A stretch of DNA of 64,000 bases from contig NZ_FOIJ01000002.1 of the NCBI RefSeq assembly GCF_900111745.1, positions 248,001-312,000 on the forward strand, given 5' to 3'. This DNA comes from Stigmatella erecta. Lineage in GTDB: Bacteria; Myxococcota; Myxococcia; Myxococcales; Myxococcaceae. Below are positions 47,453 through 56,565 of this stretch, piece after piece. The position numbers and the translations under genes are program-made. Positions within the stretch are counted from its first letter, which is position 1. Every line of letters starts with the position of its first letter. The notes beneath the pieces are model-generated. The model saw nothing but the letters and a program-made list of their open reading frames with translations. It did no database searches and was not told the origin of the DNA.

Positions 47453-48598
47453 ATGGTGAGGACTCAGGCGAAGGGCGTGCTGCTGGCGATCGCATGCACG
47501 CTGGGGGTGGCGGGACCCGCCGTGGCAGCACAGCGCCGGGGCGGCGAACGGCTCTGGCTCGAGGCGAAGGGTCAGGAAGTGCGCACCCAGCGCTCCACGC
47601 TCAGCCAGGTGGCCCGGTCCGCCATGCCCTCCGTGGTCTCCATCACCACCCGGCAGGTGAGCACCGAGGCCTCCGGCGAGGAGGAGTCCCAGAAGGGCAT
47701 CGGCTCGGGCTTCATCATCCATCCGGACGGCTACATCCTCACCAGCGACCACGTGGTGGAGGGGGCCTCGGACATCACCGTCTCGGTGCTCTCGCCCGAG
47801 GGGTATGCCGAGGAGTTCCCCGCCGAGGTGGTGGGCGCCGATGCCCGCACGGACTGCGCGCTGCTGCGCATCCAGGCAGGCAGGCCGCTGCCCGCCCTGA
47901 AGCTCTCCTCGGCCTCGCGCGTGGAGGTGGCTGACTGGATCGTCGTCATCGGCAACCCCTTCGGGCTGGCGCACTCCGTCACGGTGGGCGTCGTCAGCTA
48001 CAAGGGCCGCACCGAGGTGACGCCCAACGGGCGGGACGGGGACTTCGACTACATGCAGATGGACGCGTCCATCAACCCGGGCAACTCCGGGGGGCCCGTG
48101 CTGGACCTGAAGGGCCACGTGGTGGCCATCGCCAATGCGGTCAACGTGGCCGGCCAGGGCATCGGCTTCGCCGTCCCCATCGACATCGCCAAGGCGGTGC
48201 TGCCGCACCTGAAGGCCCACGGCAAGGTGCGCCGGGGCTGGATGGGCATCACCGTGGAGGACTTCTCTCCGGGCATGGTCTCGGAGTTCGGCCTGGAGGG
48301 CTCACGCCCGGGCGTCGTCGTCTCGGGCGTGGCGGAGCAAGGGCCCGCCGGCCGGGCGGGGCTGCGCGCCGGGGACGTCATCGTGGCCCTCAACGCCCAG
48401 CCGGTGGCCCGGGCCCACAAGCTGCGCTGGCAGGTGTCCTCCCGGGGCGCGGGCCGGAGCGTGGTGCTCCAGGTCCGCCGGGGCGGCCACCCCCTGAAGC
48501 TGCGCGTCACCCTGGAGGATCTGCCCGAGGAGCAGGCGCCCGTGGCCCCCGTGGCCGCCAGGCCCTCGCCCCCCAGCAAGCCCGTCCGGTCGCCCTGA
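47453..48598 (+). CDS. HtrA/DegP-type periplasmic serine protease with one PDZ domain
   Basis: A 381-residue exported protease for quality control of envelope proteins. Signal ~1-26 (VAA-Q). The trypsin-like domain has the catalytic triad His100 (TSDHVVEG), Asp134 (RTDCALLRI) and Ser212 (NPGNSGGPV). One PDZ domain (~240-345; RRGWMGITVEDFS, VVSGVAEQGPAGRAGLRAGDVIVALN) is followed by a Pro-rich tail. The DegS-like single-PDZ layout differs from the two-PDZ DegP. The start at MVRTQAK has GGAGG 6 nt upstream. Confidence 0.95.
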   Translation: MVRTQAKGVLLAIACTLGVAGPAVAAQRRGGERLWLEAKGQEVRTQRSTLSQVARSAMPSVVSITTRQVSTEASGEEESQKGIGSGFIIHPDGYILTSDHVVEGASDITVSVLSPEGYAEEFPAEVVGADARTDCALLRIQAGRPLPALKLSSASRVEVADWIVVIGNPFGLAHSVTVGVVSYKGRTEVTPNGRDGDFDYMQMDASINPGNSGGPVLDLKGHVVAIANAVNVAGQGIGFAVPIDIAKAVLPHLKAHGKVRRGWMGITVEDFSPGMVSEFGLEGSRPGVVVSGVAEQGPAGRAGLRAGDVIVALNAQPVARAHKLRWQVSSRGAGRSVVLQVRRGGHPLKLRVTLEDLPEEQAPVAPVAARPSPPSKPVRSP

Positions 48599-48737
48599 TC
48601 GGCCCTGTTGACGCATCCAGACCGCGACGCGGCTTGCGTTCCCCTTGCGTGAGCGCTACACAGTGCGCCTTTTCGTCCCCTGACGGGCCACCTGGCGTGG
48701 CGTCCGGGCACGCATCGCAAGGTAAGAGAGGACCCCC

Positions 48738-49010
48738 ATGGCCGAGGAAGCCAAGAAGACCAACCCCCACAAGAGCTGGCCGCGGACGGCCAAGGGCGGC
48801 GGCAAGAAGGCGTGCACTGTCGAGGGCTGCAAGCGCCCCTACCGCGCCAAGGGCTACTGCTTCTTCCACTTCAAGAAGTGGCGTCAGGCGGAGCTGCCCC
48901 ACTCCCGTTACCGCACGTGCTCCAAGCCGGAGTGCCGCGCGAAGACCTCCAAGGGCGGCCTGTGCGAGAAGCACTACGCCGAGACCTACAAGAAGGAGGC
49001 GGCGGCCTAG
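48738..49010 (+). CDS. Small tandem CxxxxC...CxxH protein
   Basis: A 90-residue, very basic protein. Two repeated modules carry a C-x4-C-x(8-9)-C-x2-H pattern: CTVEGCKRPYRAKGYCFFH (about 26-44) and CSKPECRAKTSKGGLCEKH (about 61-79), each able to bind one zinc ion. It has no signal peptide. AGAGAGGA precedes the ATG, and the 140-bp upstream gap gives room for its own promoter. The modules resemble compact zinc fingers that bind nucleic acid; some myxobacterial homologues carry names such as vegetative protein, but no function is known to me. Confidence 0.82.
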   Translation: MAEEAKKTNPHKSWPRTAKGGGKKACTVEGCKRPYRAKGYCFFHFKKWRQAELPHSRYRTCSKPECRAKTSKGGLCEKHYAETYKKEAAA

Positions 49011-49022
49011 AGCCGTCGCCCC

Positions 49023-49056
49023 GGGCGCCTCCTTCCCTCAGGAAGCCGAGGCGCCC
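49023..49056. terminator. Hairpin between convergent genes
   Basis: The arms GGGCGCCTC/GAGGCGCCC form a perfect 9-bp stem. The right arm is within the last codons of the methyltransferase gene. No T tract. Confidence 0.4.
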
Positions 49057-49772
49057 CGCTTCACCCCCCGCCCCAGGTGCTTGAAGGCCGAGAGCCACAG
49101 CTCCGCCTCGCGCTGGGTCAGCTTCGCCCGAAGCAAGGTCCGCTCCATCTCGCGCAGCACGTGCTCCGGCGCCTGCGGGTTGAGGAACTCCGAGGCCAGC
49201 AGCACCTCGTTCATCCGGGTGCCCAGCGCGGTGAGCGTGCCCATGCGCGCGCCCGGCTCGGGCTCGGGCGGCAGCGCGGGCTGAGCCCCCTCCCGGCCAC
49301 ACAGGTACAGCAGCACGCTGGCCGCCTGGGCCAGGTTCATCGAGGGCTGCACCTCACTCGTCGGGATGACGAGGACATCCGCGCACACCGCCAGCTCCGC
49401 GTCGGACAGGCCCCGCTGCTCCCCGCCCAGCACCAGCGCCACCCGGCCCCGGGCGCTCTCCTCCGCGAGCCGCCGCGCCGCCTGTTCCGGCGTGAGCGGA
49501 ACGCGGCCCTTGAGCTGGGTACGAGAGGTGGTGCCAACGGCGTACACGCACTCCGACAGGGCCTCGGGCAATTCGCGGGCCACCGCCATCCGCTCCAGCA
49601 CCTGCTCTCCTTTGACGGCGAGCCGCTCGGCGCCGCGGAAGGCGTAGGTGGCGGGATCCGACAGCACGAGGCGGAAAAACCCAAAGTTCGCCATCACCCG
49701 GGCCACGGCCCCCAGGTTGTCTGGAGAACGCGTCTGATGAAGGACAACGGTCAACTGCTCGCCCAGCCCCAT
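49038..49772 (-). CDS. trmJ: TrmJ-type SPOUT RNA 2'-O-methyltransferase
   Basis: A 244-residue enzyme of the TrmH/SpoU class. Motif 1 is HQTRSPDNLGAVARVMANFGF (N and R residues for RNA 2'-O-methylation), motif 2 is VALVLGGEQRGLSDAEL and motif 3 is VQPSMNLAQAASVLLY. Length and the helical C-terminal extension (FLNPQAPEHVLREMERTLLRAKLTQREAELW) match TrmJ, which methylates position 32 of tRNA. The SAM-binding trefoil knot spans ~80-160. The start at MGLGEQLTVVLHQ fits the family. Close relatives act on rRNA, so the substrate is not certain. Confidence 0.86.
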   Translation of the reverse strand: MGLGEQLTVVLHQTRSPDNLGAVARVMANFGFFRLVLSDPATYAFRGAERLAVKGEQVLERMAVARELPEALSECVYAVGTTSRTQLKGRVPLTPEQAARRLAEESARGRVALVLGGEQRGLSDAELAVCADVLVIPTSEVQPSMNLAQAASVLLYLCGREGAQPALPPEPEPGARMGTLTALGTRMNEVLLASEFLNPQAPEHVLREMERTLLRAKLTQREAELWLSAFKHLGRGVKRGASAS

Positions 49773-49824
49773 ACCCTGGAGTTTAGCTGGATGCCCCGGG
49801 CGGTGATCGGTATATTCCCGCCTG

Positions 49825-50409
49825 ATGCGTCGCTGGGTCCCCGCACTTCTCGTGTCTCTCGTCCTCGTCGCCTGTGGCGGCGCAGGCACTCCCGCGCGCA
49901 CGGCGCCCAGCGCACGCCAGGCCCTCACGGGCTCGCCGGAGGCGCTCGAGTTCGAGTCCGCCTCCACGCGGCTGGAGCTGTTCCGGGAGCTGGCCCGGCT
50001 GTCCGAGCACGAGGCGGGGCGCGCAGCGCAGGCCCTCGTCCTCTTCCCCATCACCCAGAGCGGGGAGCTGGTGGCGGCGCCGGGCTTCGAGGCCCGGATG
50101 GACCTGCTCCAGTCGCCCGAGACGGGCGGGGCGATGCAGCTCGCCTTCGAGGGCCGCGTGGGAGAGCCCTGGCAGGATGACCGCCGGGACAGCCTCCAGG
50201 GCCTGTCCGAGCGCGAGGCCGCCGAGCTGGTGGCGCGCACCCTGCTGACCCACTGGCAGATCCAGCCCGCGGGCCCCGTGCAGGTGGAGCGTGTCCCGGG
50301 CGCCCCGTATGCGGTCGCCTACGTGGATGGCATCCTGCGCATCAACCCCGCCTTCCTCTATCTGGCGGCGGCCTCAGGTCCTGCTTCCCCTGCGGTGGGC
50401 GTCCAGTAG
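49825..50409 (+). CDS. Hypothetical lipoprotein
   Basis: A 194-residue protein with a lipoprotein signal (MRRWVPALLVSLVLVACGG, lipobox LVAC at residue 17). The mature domain is alpha/beta-like without cysteines. No family is recognised; RRDSLQGLSEREAAELVARTLLTHWQI is the most distinctive stretch. It is divergent from the TrmJ-type gene and 41 bp upstream of purC, so it may be co-transcribed with purC. No functional link is evident. Confidence 0.75.
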   Translation: MRRWVPALLVSLVLVACGGAGTPARTAPSARQALTGSPEALEFESASTRLELFRELARLSEHEAGRAAQALVLFPITQSGELVAAPGFEARMDLLQSPETGGAMQLAFEGRVGEPWQDDRRDSLQGLSEREAAELVARTLLTHWQIQPAGPVQVERVPGAPYAVAYVDGILRINPAFLYLAAASGPASPAVGVQ

Positions 50410-50450
50410 AGTCCGCGCCACCCGCAAACCCGCGGGTCCCGAGGCGCCTC

Positions 50451-51407
50451 GTGAACACGTCCGCTCTCCACGCGCAGCTTTCTCACACCCTGCGGCAGAC
50501 GCACCTGCCCGCGCTGGGCTCGCACTACCAGGGCAAGGTCCGCGACACCTACCGGAAGCAGGACCGGCTCATCCTGGTCACCAGCGACCGGCTGTCCGCG
50601 TTTGACCATGTCCTGACCACCATCCCCTTCAAGGGCGAGGTGCTCAACCGGCTGGCGACGTTCTGGTTCGAGAAGACCCGGCACATCATCCCCAACCACG
50701 TGCTGGATGTGCCGGACCCCAACGTCACCGTGGCCCGCGCGTGCCAGCCCTTCGCCATCGAGCTGGTGGTGCGCGGCTACCTCACCGGCAGCCTGTGGCG
50801 CGACTACCAGAAGGGCACGCACACCGCCTACGGCCTGCCCTTCCCGGAGGGGCTGCGCAAGGACGAGCGCTTCCCCACCCCGCTCATCACCCCCTCCACC
50901 AAGGCCGAGTACGGGCAGCACGACGAGCCCATCTCCGAGGCGGCCATCCTCGCCAAGGGGCTGGCGAGCCCCCGCGACTGGGCCCGGCTCTCCGAGGCCG
51001 CCCTGGGGCTGTTCGCCGAGGGCCAGCGCCAGGCGCGCGAGCGGGGCCTCATCCTCGTGGACACCAAGTACGAGTTCGGAAAGGTGGGCGACGCGCTCTA
51101 CGTCATCGACGAGATGCACACCCCGGACTCCAGCCGCTACTGGGTGGCGGACGAGTACGAGGCGCGCTTCGCCCAGGGCGAGGACCAGCGGATGCTCGAC
51201 AAGGAGAACATCCGCCAGTGGCTCATCCGCGAGCGGAACTTCTCGGGCCAGGGCACGCCCCCGCCGATTCCCGACGCGGTGCGCGTGGAGCTGGCGGAGA
51301 AGTACCTCTCGGCCTACGCGCGCATCACCGGCGGCGCGCTCCCGCTGGAGCCCGGGGATGTGCACGCGCGCATCGAGAAGAACCTGCGCGCGGGCGGCTA
51401 CCTGTAG
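50451..51407 (+). CDS. purC: Phosphoribosylaminoimidazole-succinocarboxamide synthase
   Basis: A 318-residue ATP-dependent enzyme of de novo purine synthesis, joining CAIR and aspartate to give SAICAR. Family landmarks in order are YQGKVRDTY and ILVTSDRLSAFDHVL (ATP site), HVLDVPDPNV, ELVVRGYLTGSLWRDYQKG, LITPSTKAEYGQHDEPIS and ILVDTKYEFGK ... VIDEMHTPDSSRYW. The length fits the long bacterial/yeast-type purC. The start codon is GTG. It is convergent with purB, only 12 bp apart, placing two purine enzymes side by side. Confidence 0.97.
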   Translation: MNTSALHAQLSHTLRQTHLPALGSHYQGKVRDTYRKQDRLILVTSDRLSAFDHVLTTIPFKGEVLNRLATFWFEKTRHIIPNHVLDVPDPNVTVARACQPFAIELVVRGYLTGSLWRDYQKGTHTAYGLPFPEGLRKDERFPTPLITPSTKAEYGQHDEPISEAAILAKGLASPRDWARLSEAALGLFAEGQRQARERGLILVDTKYEFGKVGDALYVIDEMHTPDSSRYWVADEYEARFAQGEDQRMLDKENIRQWLIRERNFSGQGTPPPIPDAVRVELAEKYLSAYARITGGALPLEPGDVHARIEKNLRAGGYL

Positions 51408-51419
51408 GCGGCCGCGCCG

Positions 51420-52733
51420 CTAGCCGGTGCGGCCGAACACCCGGCGGAAGATGTCGTCCACGTGCCGCGTGTGGTAGCCCGTGGAGAAGCAGTCGCGGAT
51501 CTCCTCGGCCGTCATCACCTTCAGCAGGTCCGCGTCCCCGAGGAGGGCCGTGCGGAAGTCCGCCCCCTCCTCGTACATCTTCATCGCGTTGCGCTGGACG
51601 ACGACGTAGGCGGCTTGCCGGTCCATGCCCTTGCGCGCCAGCTCCAGCAGGATGCGCTGCGAGTTCACCACGCCGCCGAGCAGCTCCAGGTTCTTCTGCA
51701 TCTGCTCGGGGTAGACGCGCAGGTTCTCCATCAGCCCCGCGAAGCGGTGGAGCATGAAGTCCATGACGATGGTGGCATCCGGCCCAATCACCCGCTCCAC
51801 GGACGAGTGGGAGATGTCCCGCTCGTGCCACAGCGCCACGTCCTCCAGCGCGCTCACCGCGTAGCCGCGCAGCAGCCGCGCCAGCCCCGACAGGTTCTCC
51901 GACAGGATGGGGTTGCGCTTGTGCGGCATGGCGCTGGAGCCCTTCTGCCCCGGCGTGAAGGCCTCCTCCACCTCGCGCACCTCCGTGCGCTGCAGGTGGC
52001 GGATCTCCACCGCGAACTTCTCGATGCTGGCGCCCAGGAGGGCCAGCGCCCCGAAGAACTCCGCGTGCCGGTCTCTCTGGACGATCTGGCTGGAGGCCGG
52101 GGCCGGGTGCAGGCCCAGCTTGCGGCACACGGTCTCCTCCACCGCGGGCGGCAGGTGCGCGAACGTGCCCACCGCGCCGGAAATCTTCCCGACGGCGATG
52201 GTCTCCCGCGCCCGCTCCAGCCGGGCCCGGCCCCGGCTCAGCTCGTCGTACCAGATGGCCAGCTTGTGGCCGAAGGTGATGGGCTCGGCGTGGATGCCGT
52301 GGCTGCGGCCCATCATCACCGTGAGCCGGTGCTCGAAGGCGCGCTTCTCCACCGCCGCCATCGCCCGCCCCAGGCCCTTCAGGATGAGGTCCAACGCGTC
52401 GCGCAGCGTGAGCCCCAGCGAGGTGTCCAGCACGTCCGAGGACGTCATGCCCAGGTGCAGCCAGCGGGCGCTCGGCCCCACCCGCTCCTCCATGAAGGTC
52501 AGGAACGCGATGACGTCGTGTTTGGTGGTGCGCTCAATCTCCTCGATGCGCGCGGCGTCCTCGGGGGTGAAGTCCCCGGCCTTGGCCCGGCAGTCCTCCA
52601 GCGCCTCGCGCGGGGCAAGGCCTGCCTCCACCATGCCCTCCAGCGCCGTGAGTTCCACGTCGCGCCAGCGGCGCAAGCGGGCCACATCGGACCAAAGGGA
52701 GGACATCTCCTGCCGGCTGTATCGAGGAATCAC
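51420..52733 (-). CDS. purB: Adenylosuccinate lyase
   Basis: A 437-residue lyase that acts twice in purine synthesis (SAICAR to AICAR, adenylosuccinate to AMP). The start is GTG, giving VIPRYSRQEMSSLW, the normal PurB N-terminus; a longer frame to 52901 is not family-like. Signature regions are HLGMTSSDVLDTSLGL, MMGRSHGIHAEPITFG (catalytic His) and the fumarase-superfamily loop GQKGSSAMPHKRNPI (catalytic Ser). It is convergent with purC. Confidence 0.97.
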   Translation of the reverse strand: MIPRYSRQEMSSLWSDVARLRRWRDVELTALEGMVEAGLAPREALEDCRAKAGDFTPEDAARIEEIERTTKHDVIAFLTFMEERVGPSARWLHLGMTSSDVLDTSLGLTLRDALDLILKGLGRAMAAVEKRAFEHRLTVMMGRSHGIHAEPITFGHKLAIWYDELSRGRARLERARETIAVGKISGAVGTFAHLPPAVEETVCRKLGLHPAPASSQIVQRDRHAEFFGALALLGASIEKFAVEIRHLQRTEVREVEEAFTPGQKGSSAMPHKRNPILSENLSGLARLLRGYAVSALEDVALWHERDISHSSVERVIGPDATIVMDFMLHRFAGLMENLRVYPEQMQKNLELLGGVVNSQRILLELARKGMDRQAAYVVVQRNAMKMYEEGADFRTALLGDADLLKVMTAEEIRDCFSTGYHTRHVDDIFRRVFGRTG

Positions 52734-52785
52734 GCGTCGACCTTTATGAAAGAGCCCTGTCGGGGAAATGAACGGACGGCCAGCG

Positions 52786-54945
52786 TCATGGCTGAAGCCC
52801 CGAGCAGCAGCGGAACCCCACCGTGCCCGAGCGTGCCGAGGGAAGCCCATTGAGCCGCGCCGAGCAGCGCACCGCGAACGCCGAGCGGTTGAACGCCCCA
52901 CCCTTCTGCGTCATGTCCGCCCCCCCGGCGTACGGCGTGGCCGTCCACTCCGCCACGTTGCCCGAGAGGTCCGCGACCCCGTACGAGGAGCGGCACTGCG
53001 GGAAGTGGCCCGCCGCGGCCAGCACCCGGTCATTGCCCGCCGCGTCGTCGGTGCTGCAGCGGTCCGCATCGAACGCGTTGCCGTAGGGGAAGCGCGCATT
53101 GCCCGCGCCCTTGCACGCCTTCTCCCACTCCTCCTCGGTGCACAACCGCTTGCCCGCGGTCTGGCAGGCGTCCTTCGCCTCCAGCCAGCTGACGTTGACG
53201 GTGGGCAGTGCCCCGGCCTGGTTGGGGTGCTCGAACTCGTCCACACAGAACGAGGGCACCTGCCGGTTCTCGAGTGGACGCTCATCGGAGGCCTGGTCCG
53301 GATCATCCGGCGCGGTGCCCATCTTGAAGGCCCCTCCGCTCACCAGCTTCATCCCCGGAGGACAGCTCCCCGCGGGGGCCATCGCCACAGCCGGGGGGCT
53401 CTCCCGGGGGGGCGGCGCCTGAGGGCGCGGGGCCTCTGGCGCGGGCAGGGACGGCGTCCCCACGGCCCCGGGCGCGGGCCCCGGCCGCAGCCGCTTCAGC
53501 AGCAGGTAGCCCACGGCCGAGCCCGTCACCAACCCCGCGACGGTCAGCAGCGCCAGCCACAGGAGCAAGCGGCGGCGATCCCCCATGTCCCGCTTGCCTC
53601 GGGCCGGGCCCTTCTGGCGAGCCCGGGGCGCGGGCGGCGTGGGAGGGGCCACGGGCGGACTGGCGGCCGGGGGCGGCGGCGCGGCCACGGCGGGCCGGGG
53701 GGCGGGATGAGGCTTGCTGGCGCGCGGCTCGGGCGCTGGCCGGGGCTCCACCGGCGGACTGGCCGCACCGGTGCGGACCGGCGGCTCCGGGACGTCCGCC
53801 TTGCGCGCACCGGGCGCCGCGGGGGTGGCGGCCATGATGGCGGCCAGCATCTCCGCATCCATCGGCTGGGTGGCCTCGGAGGGCGGCTCCGGCCGCTGCC
53901 CTCCCCGGGCCGGGGAAGCCCCGGAGGGGATGGGGAGCTGATCCGTGGGAACCGGCGGCGGCGGCTTTTCGCTCTGGCGCACCGGGGGCAGGCTCCGCGA
54001 GGGGCGGCTCGAGGCCCCCGGACTGCGCGCCACGATGGCGGAGACCTCGGCGGAGAACTCCCCGGCCGTCTTCGGCCGGGCAAGCGGGTTGGCGTTGAGC
54101 GCCCGCCGGTAGAGGGCCTCGAAGGCGGGCGGAAGGTCCGGACTCTTCACCAGGAGCTCCGGCACCCCGGCCCCATCGGGGGTGAGCCCGGTGAGCATCT
54201 CGCCCACGATGGCCGCGAGCGAGTAGAGGTCCATCCGCGTGTCGATCTCCCCGCCGGAGACGTACTCGGGGGCGATGTACCCCTCCACGCGGTGGCTCTT
54301 CTGGGCCTGCACGAACGGCGGGCGCGGAATCCCCAGCGCGAGCCCGTAGTCCGTCACCTTGAGCATGTCTGGCAGGACGATGATGTTCTCGGGCTTGAGG
54401 TCCGAGTGGGGGCCGTACCGGTGCGCGGCATCCACCGCGGAGGCGAGCTGCGCCAGCAGCGGCTCCACTTCCCTCAGCGTGAAGGGCTGCCCCTTGGCGG
54501 CGCGCCCCTCCATCATCCGGCGCAGCGTCATGCCCTCCACGAGCTGCGTGGTGAAGAAGGGCCGCTCCCGGTCAGTGCCCTCCTCGTACACGCGCAGCAG
54601 GTTCGGGTGGCTGAGCTTCTTGCCCACCCTCAACGCCAGGGCGAACTGGGTCCGCTCCTCGGGCTCCTGCAACAGCCGGGGGCTGATGACCTTGAGGGCC
54701 ACCTCCACGTCGTGCGCCTGATCCAGCACGCGGAAGACGTGGCCCAGCGGCCCACCTCCCACCCATTCCTGGATGGTGAAGCGTCCCGCGACGATGTCTC
54801 CCGGCTTGTAGGGCGCGTTCTCGGAGCCACTGCGGCGGCGCGCGGGACCTCCCGCCGCCTGCCGGGCCGCGTCGTACTTCTGGCCGCAGGTCGGGCAGGT
54901 CTCGCTCGTGTCAGGGACGTGGCTGCCGCAGCGGTAGCAGAGCAC
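52786..54945 (-). CDS. Zinc-ribbon Ser/Thr kinase fused to a formylglycine-generating-enzyme-like domain
   Basis: A 719-residue membrane protein. An N-terminal zinc ribbon (Cys3, Cys6, Cys17, Cys20) is followed by a protein kinase domain (~50-305) with VALK (Lys85), the catalytic loop HSDLKPEN (Asp182, Asn187), TDYG (Asp199) and YIAPEY. HRD and DFG are altered to HSD and DYG, but the catalytic residues remain. A Pro/Ala-rich linker (~310-455) leads to one membrane helix (~460-482), then a periplasmic FGE-sulfatase/SUMF-like domain (~526-717; PPGMKLVSGGAFKMGT, VNVSWLEAKDACQTAGKRLCTEEEWEKAC, YGVADLSGNVAEW, GFRC). The kinase is cytoplasmic and the FGE-like sensor or effector external. GTG start. 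Confidence 0.92.
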   Translation of the reverse strand: MLCYRCGSHVPDTSETCPTCGQKYDAARQAAGGPARRRSGSENAPYKPGDIVAGRFTIQEWVGGGPLGHVFRVLDQAHDVEVALKVISPRLLQEPEERTQFALALRVGKKLSHPNLLRVYEEGTDRERPFFTTQLVEGMTLRRMMEGRAAKGQPFTLREVEPLLAQLASAVDAAHRYGPHSDLKPENIIVLPDMLKVTDYGLALGIPRPPFVQAQKSHRVEGYIAPEYVSGGEIDTRMDLYSLAAIVGEMLTGLTPDGAGVPELLVKSPDLPPAFEALYRRALNANPLARPKTAGEFSAEVSAIVARSPGASSRPSRSLPPVRQSEKPPPPVPTDQLPIPSGASPARGGQRPEPPSEATQPMDAEMLAAIMAATPAAPGARKADVPEPPVRTGAASPPVEPRPAPEPRASKPHPAPRPAVAAPPPPAASPPVAPPTPPAPRARQKGPARGKRDMGDRRRLLLWLALLTVAGLVTGSAVGYLLLKRLRPGPAPGAVGTPSLPAPEAPRPQAPPPRESPPAVAMAPAGSCPPGMKLVSGGAFKMGTAPDDPDQASDERPLENRQVPSFCVDEFEHPNQAGALPTVNVSWLEAKDACQTAGKRLCTEEEWEKACKGAGNARFPYGNAFDADRCSTDDAAGNDRVLAAAGHFPQCRSSYGVADLSGNVAEWTATPYAGGADMTQKGGAFNRSAFAVRCSARLNGLPSARSGTVGFRCCSGLQP

Positions 54946-55040
54946 GGAGGGGGGGCTCCAAAATCCTTACGGGCCCTTGGCCGACAGCCCGCGTCATCCC
55001 TATCCTGCCCGTACCCAGGTCCGCAAGGAACGGCCGTGTT

Positions 55041-55499
55041 TCATCGTCCGGTGGAGCCGAAGCCCCCCTCGCCCCGGGGCGTGACTTCCAGCACGGAGAC
55101 CTCCTGAAGCTCCACGGTGGACACGGGCACCACCACGAGCTGGGCGATCCGGTCTCCCCGGCTCAGGGTGAAGGGCTCCTGCGAGAGGTTCACCAGGATG
55201 ACCTGCACCTCGCCCCGGTAGTCCGCGTCGATGGTGCCCGGCGCGTTGAGCAGGGTAACGCCGTGCTTCAGCGCCAGCCCCGAGCGCGGGCGCACCTGGC
55301 CCTCGTAGCCCGGGGGCAGCGCGAGGGCGAGTCCGGTGGGCACCGCCAGGCGCTCCAAGGGCTTGAGCGTCCGGGCCCCCTCGATGTCCGCCCGGAGGTC
55401 CATGCCCGCCGCGAGCTCCGTCTCGTAGCGCGGCAACGGCAAGGGCTCGGGGTGGTCCGGGCGCACACGGCGCACCTGCAGGCTCAGGGGCGAAGGCAT
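55041..55499 (-). CDS. dut: dUTP diphosphatase
   Basis: A 152-residue trimeric dUTPase that hydrolyses dUTP to dUMP, keeping uracil out of DNA. All five motifs are visible in order: [45 protein letters not shown] and the C-terminal Gly-rich arm [10 protein letters not shown]. It lies at the downstream end of the infB-rpsO-pnp cluster, ~45 bp after the M23 peptidase gene, on the same strand. Confidence 0.97.
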   Translation of the reverse strand: MPSPLSLQVRRVRPDHPEPLPLPRYETELAAGMDLRADIEGARTLKPLERLAVPTGLALALPPGYEGQVRPRSGLALKHGVTLLNAPGTIDADYRGEVQVILVNLSQEPFTLSRGDRIAQLVVVPVSTVELQEVSVLEVTPRGEGGFGSTGR

Positions 55500-55545
55500 G
55501 TCCTTCCAAGTAACACACAGCCCTACACCTGTCAGATTCGCGGCC

Positions 55546-56556
55546 TCAAGGAAGGGGCGGGCCGGCGACCGCCTGCTTCCGGACGCGGAAGCGCAGCGGA
55601 TCCACCGCCTGCGCGGACAGCTCGAGCTGGTAGTGAAGGTGGGGGCCGGTCGACCGGCCCGTGTTGCCCGAGCGGGCGATGGGCTCGCCGCGCGCCACGC
55701 GCTGCCCCGGGCGCACCAGCAGCTCCGCGTTGTGGCAGTAGGCGGTCGTCACCCCGCTGCCGTGGTCGATGAGGAGCACCTTGCCGTTCACGGCGTCCTC
55801 GCTCGCGCGGCGCACCGTGCCCTCCGCCACCGTGCGCACCTCCGTCCCGACGGGGACGCCCAGGTCCACCCCGGTGTGCAGCTTCCGCGTGCCCAGCGTG
55901 GGGTGGACGCGGTAGCCGAAGGGGCTGGAGATGCGGGTGGACTCCGGGACGGGCCACCCCAGCCCGAACGCGGTGGTGAGCGCCAGCGTCTGGGTCGCCG
56001 CCACCTTCGCGTCCTCGAAGCCCGGCGGAAGCTGCTGCGCCAGCCGCTCCAGCGAGAGGGCCCCGCCTTCCGCCCCCACCCGCTCCACCGCGTAGCGCGC
56101 GGGAACCCGCCCGGCGAACACGGCCGTGAGGCGGGCCTGCGGGTCGGGAAAGTCCACCCCGAGGGCCTCGTGGAGTGCCCGGGCCGCCGCCGGGCCGCCC
56201 TCGGCATCCAGCAGCGACAGCGGGGACACCCCCACTTCCCGGGCGAGCGCCATCGTGTGCCGGCGCGCCTCGGGCTTCAGCCCCTTCAGCGCCAGGTGGG
56301 TGCCATAGGCAAGGGCCTCCGCCTGGGAGAGCCCCCGGGGCAAGGGCGCCTCCGGCACGAGCGCGGCGGCCGCCACGCCCGAGCTGCTCACCCCCTCGTA
56401 GTAGGCCAGCAAGGGGCGGGCGGTGCTCTGCGTCCGAAAGGCCCAGGCCGCCCCCCGCCGCACCAGCGCCCCCGCGGGCGTGTGGTGGTAGGCCGCCCAG
56501 AGACACAGGAGGGCCATCGTGAAGTCGAGCAGCCCTCGGGCACGGTGCGAGAACAC
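55546..56556 (-). CDS. M23 (LytM-type) peptidoglycan endopeptidase
   Basis: A 336-residue protein with an N-terminal membrane helix or signal ([18 protein letters not shown], ~8-25) and a C-terminal LytM domain (~205-325). Zinc ligands are visible in [24 protein letters not shown] (His and Asp) and GPHLHYQLE (HxH). It would cleave peptide crosslinks of peptidoglycan in the periplasm. The ~180-residue middle region is Ala-rich and helical. The GTG start has GGAG 6 nt upstream. Only 9 bp separate it from the upstream membrane-protein gene, so they form one unit. Confidence 0.92.
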   Translation of the reverse strand: MFSHRARGLLDFTMALLCLWAAYHHTPAGALVRRGAAWAFRTQSTARPLLAYYEGVSSSGVAAAALVPEAPLPRGLSQAEALAYGTHLALKGLKPEARRHTMALAREVGVSPLSLLDAEGGPAAARALHEALGVDFPDPQARLTAVFAGRVPARYAVERVGAEGGALSLERLAQQLPPGFEDAKVAATQTLALTTAFGLGWPVPESTRISSPFGYRVHPTLGTRKLHTGVDLGVPVGTEVRTVAEGTVRRASEDAVNGKVLLIDHGSGVTTAYCHNAELLVRPGQRVARGEPIARSGNTGRSTGPHLHYQLELSAQAVDPLRFRVRKQAVAGPPLP

Positions 56557-56565
56557 GGGCTCTCC

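Noticed and set aside
52768-55107. 779-residue plus-strand ORF opposite the kinase-FGE gene
   Set aside because: Composition typical of a high-GC antisense frame; the minus frame has clear kinase and FGE motifs.
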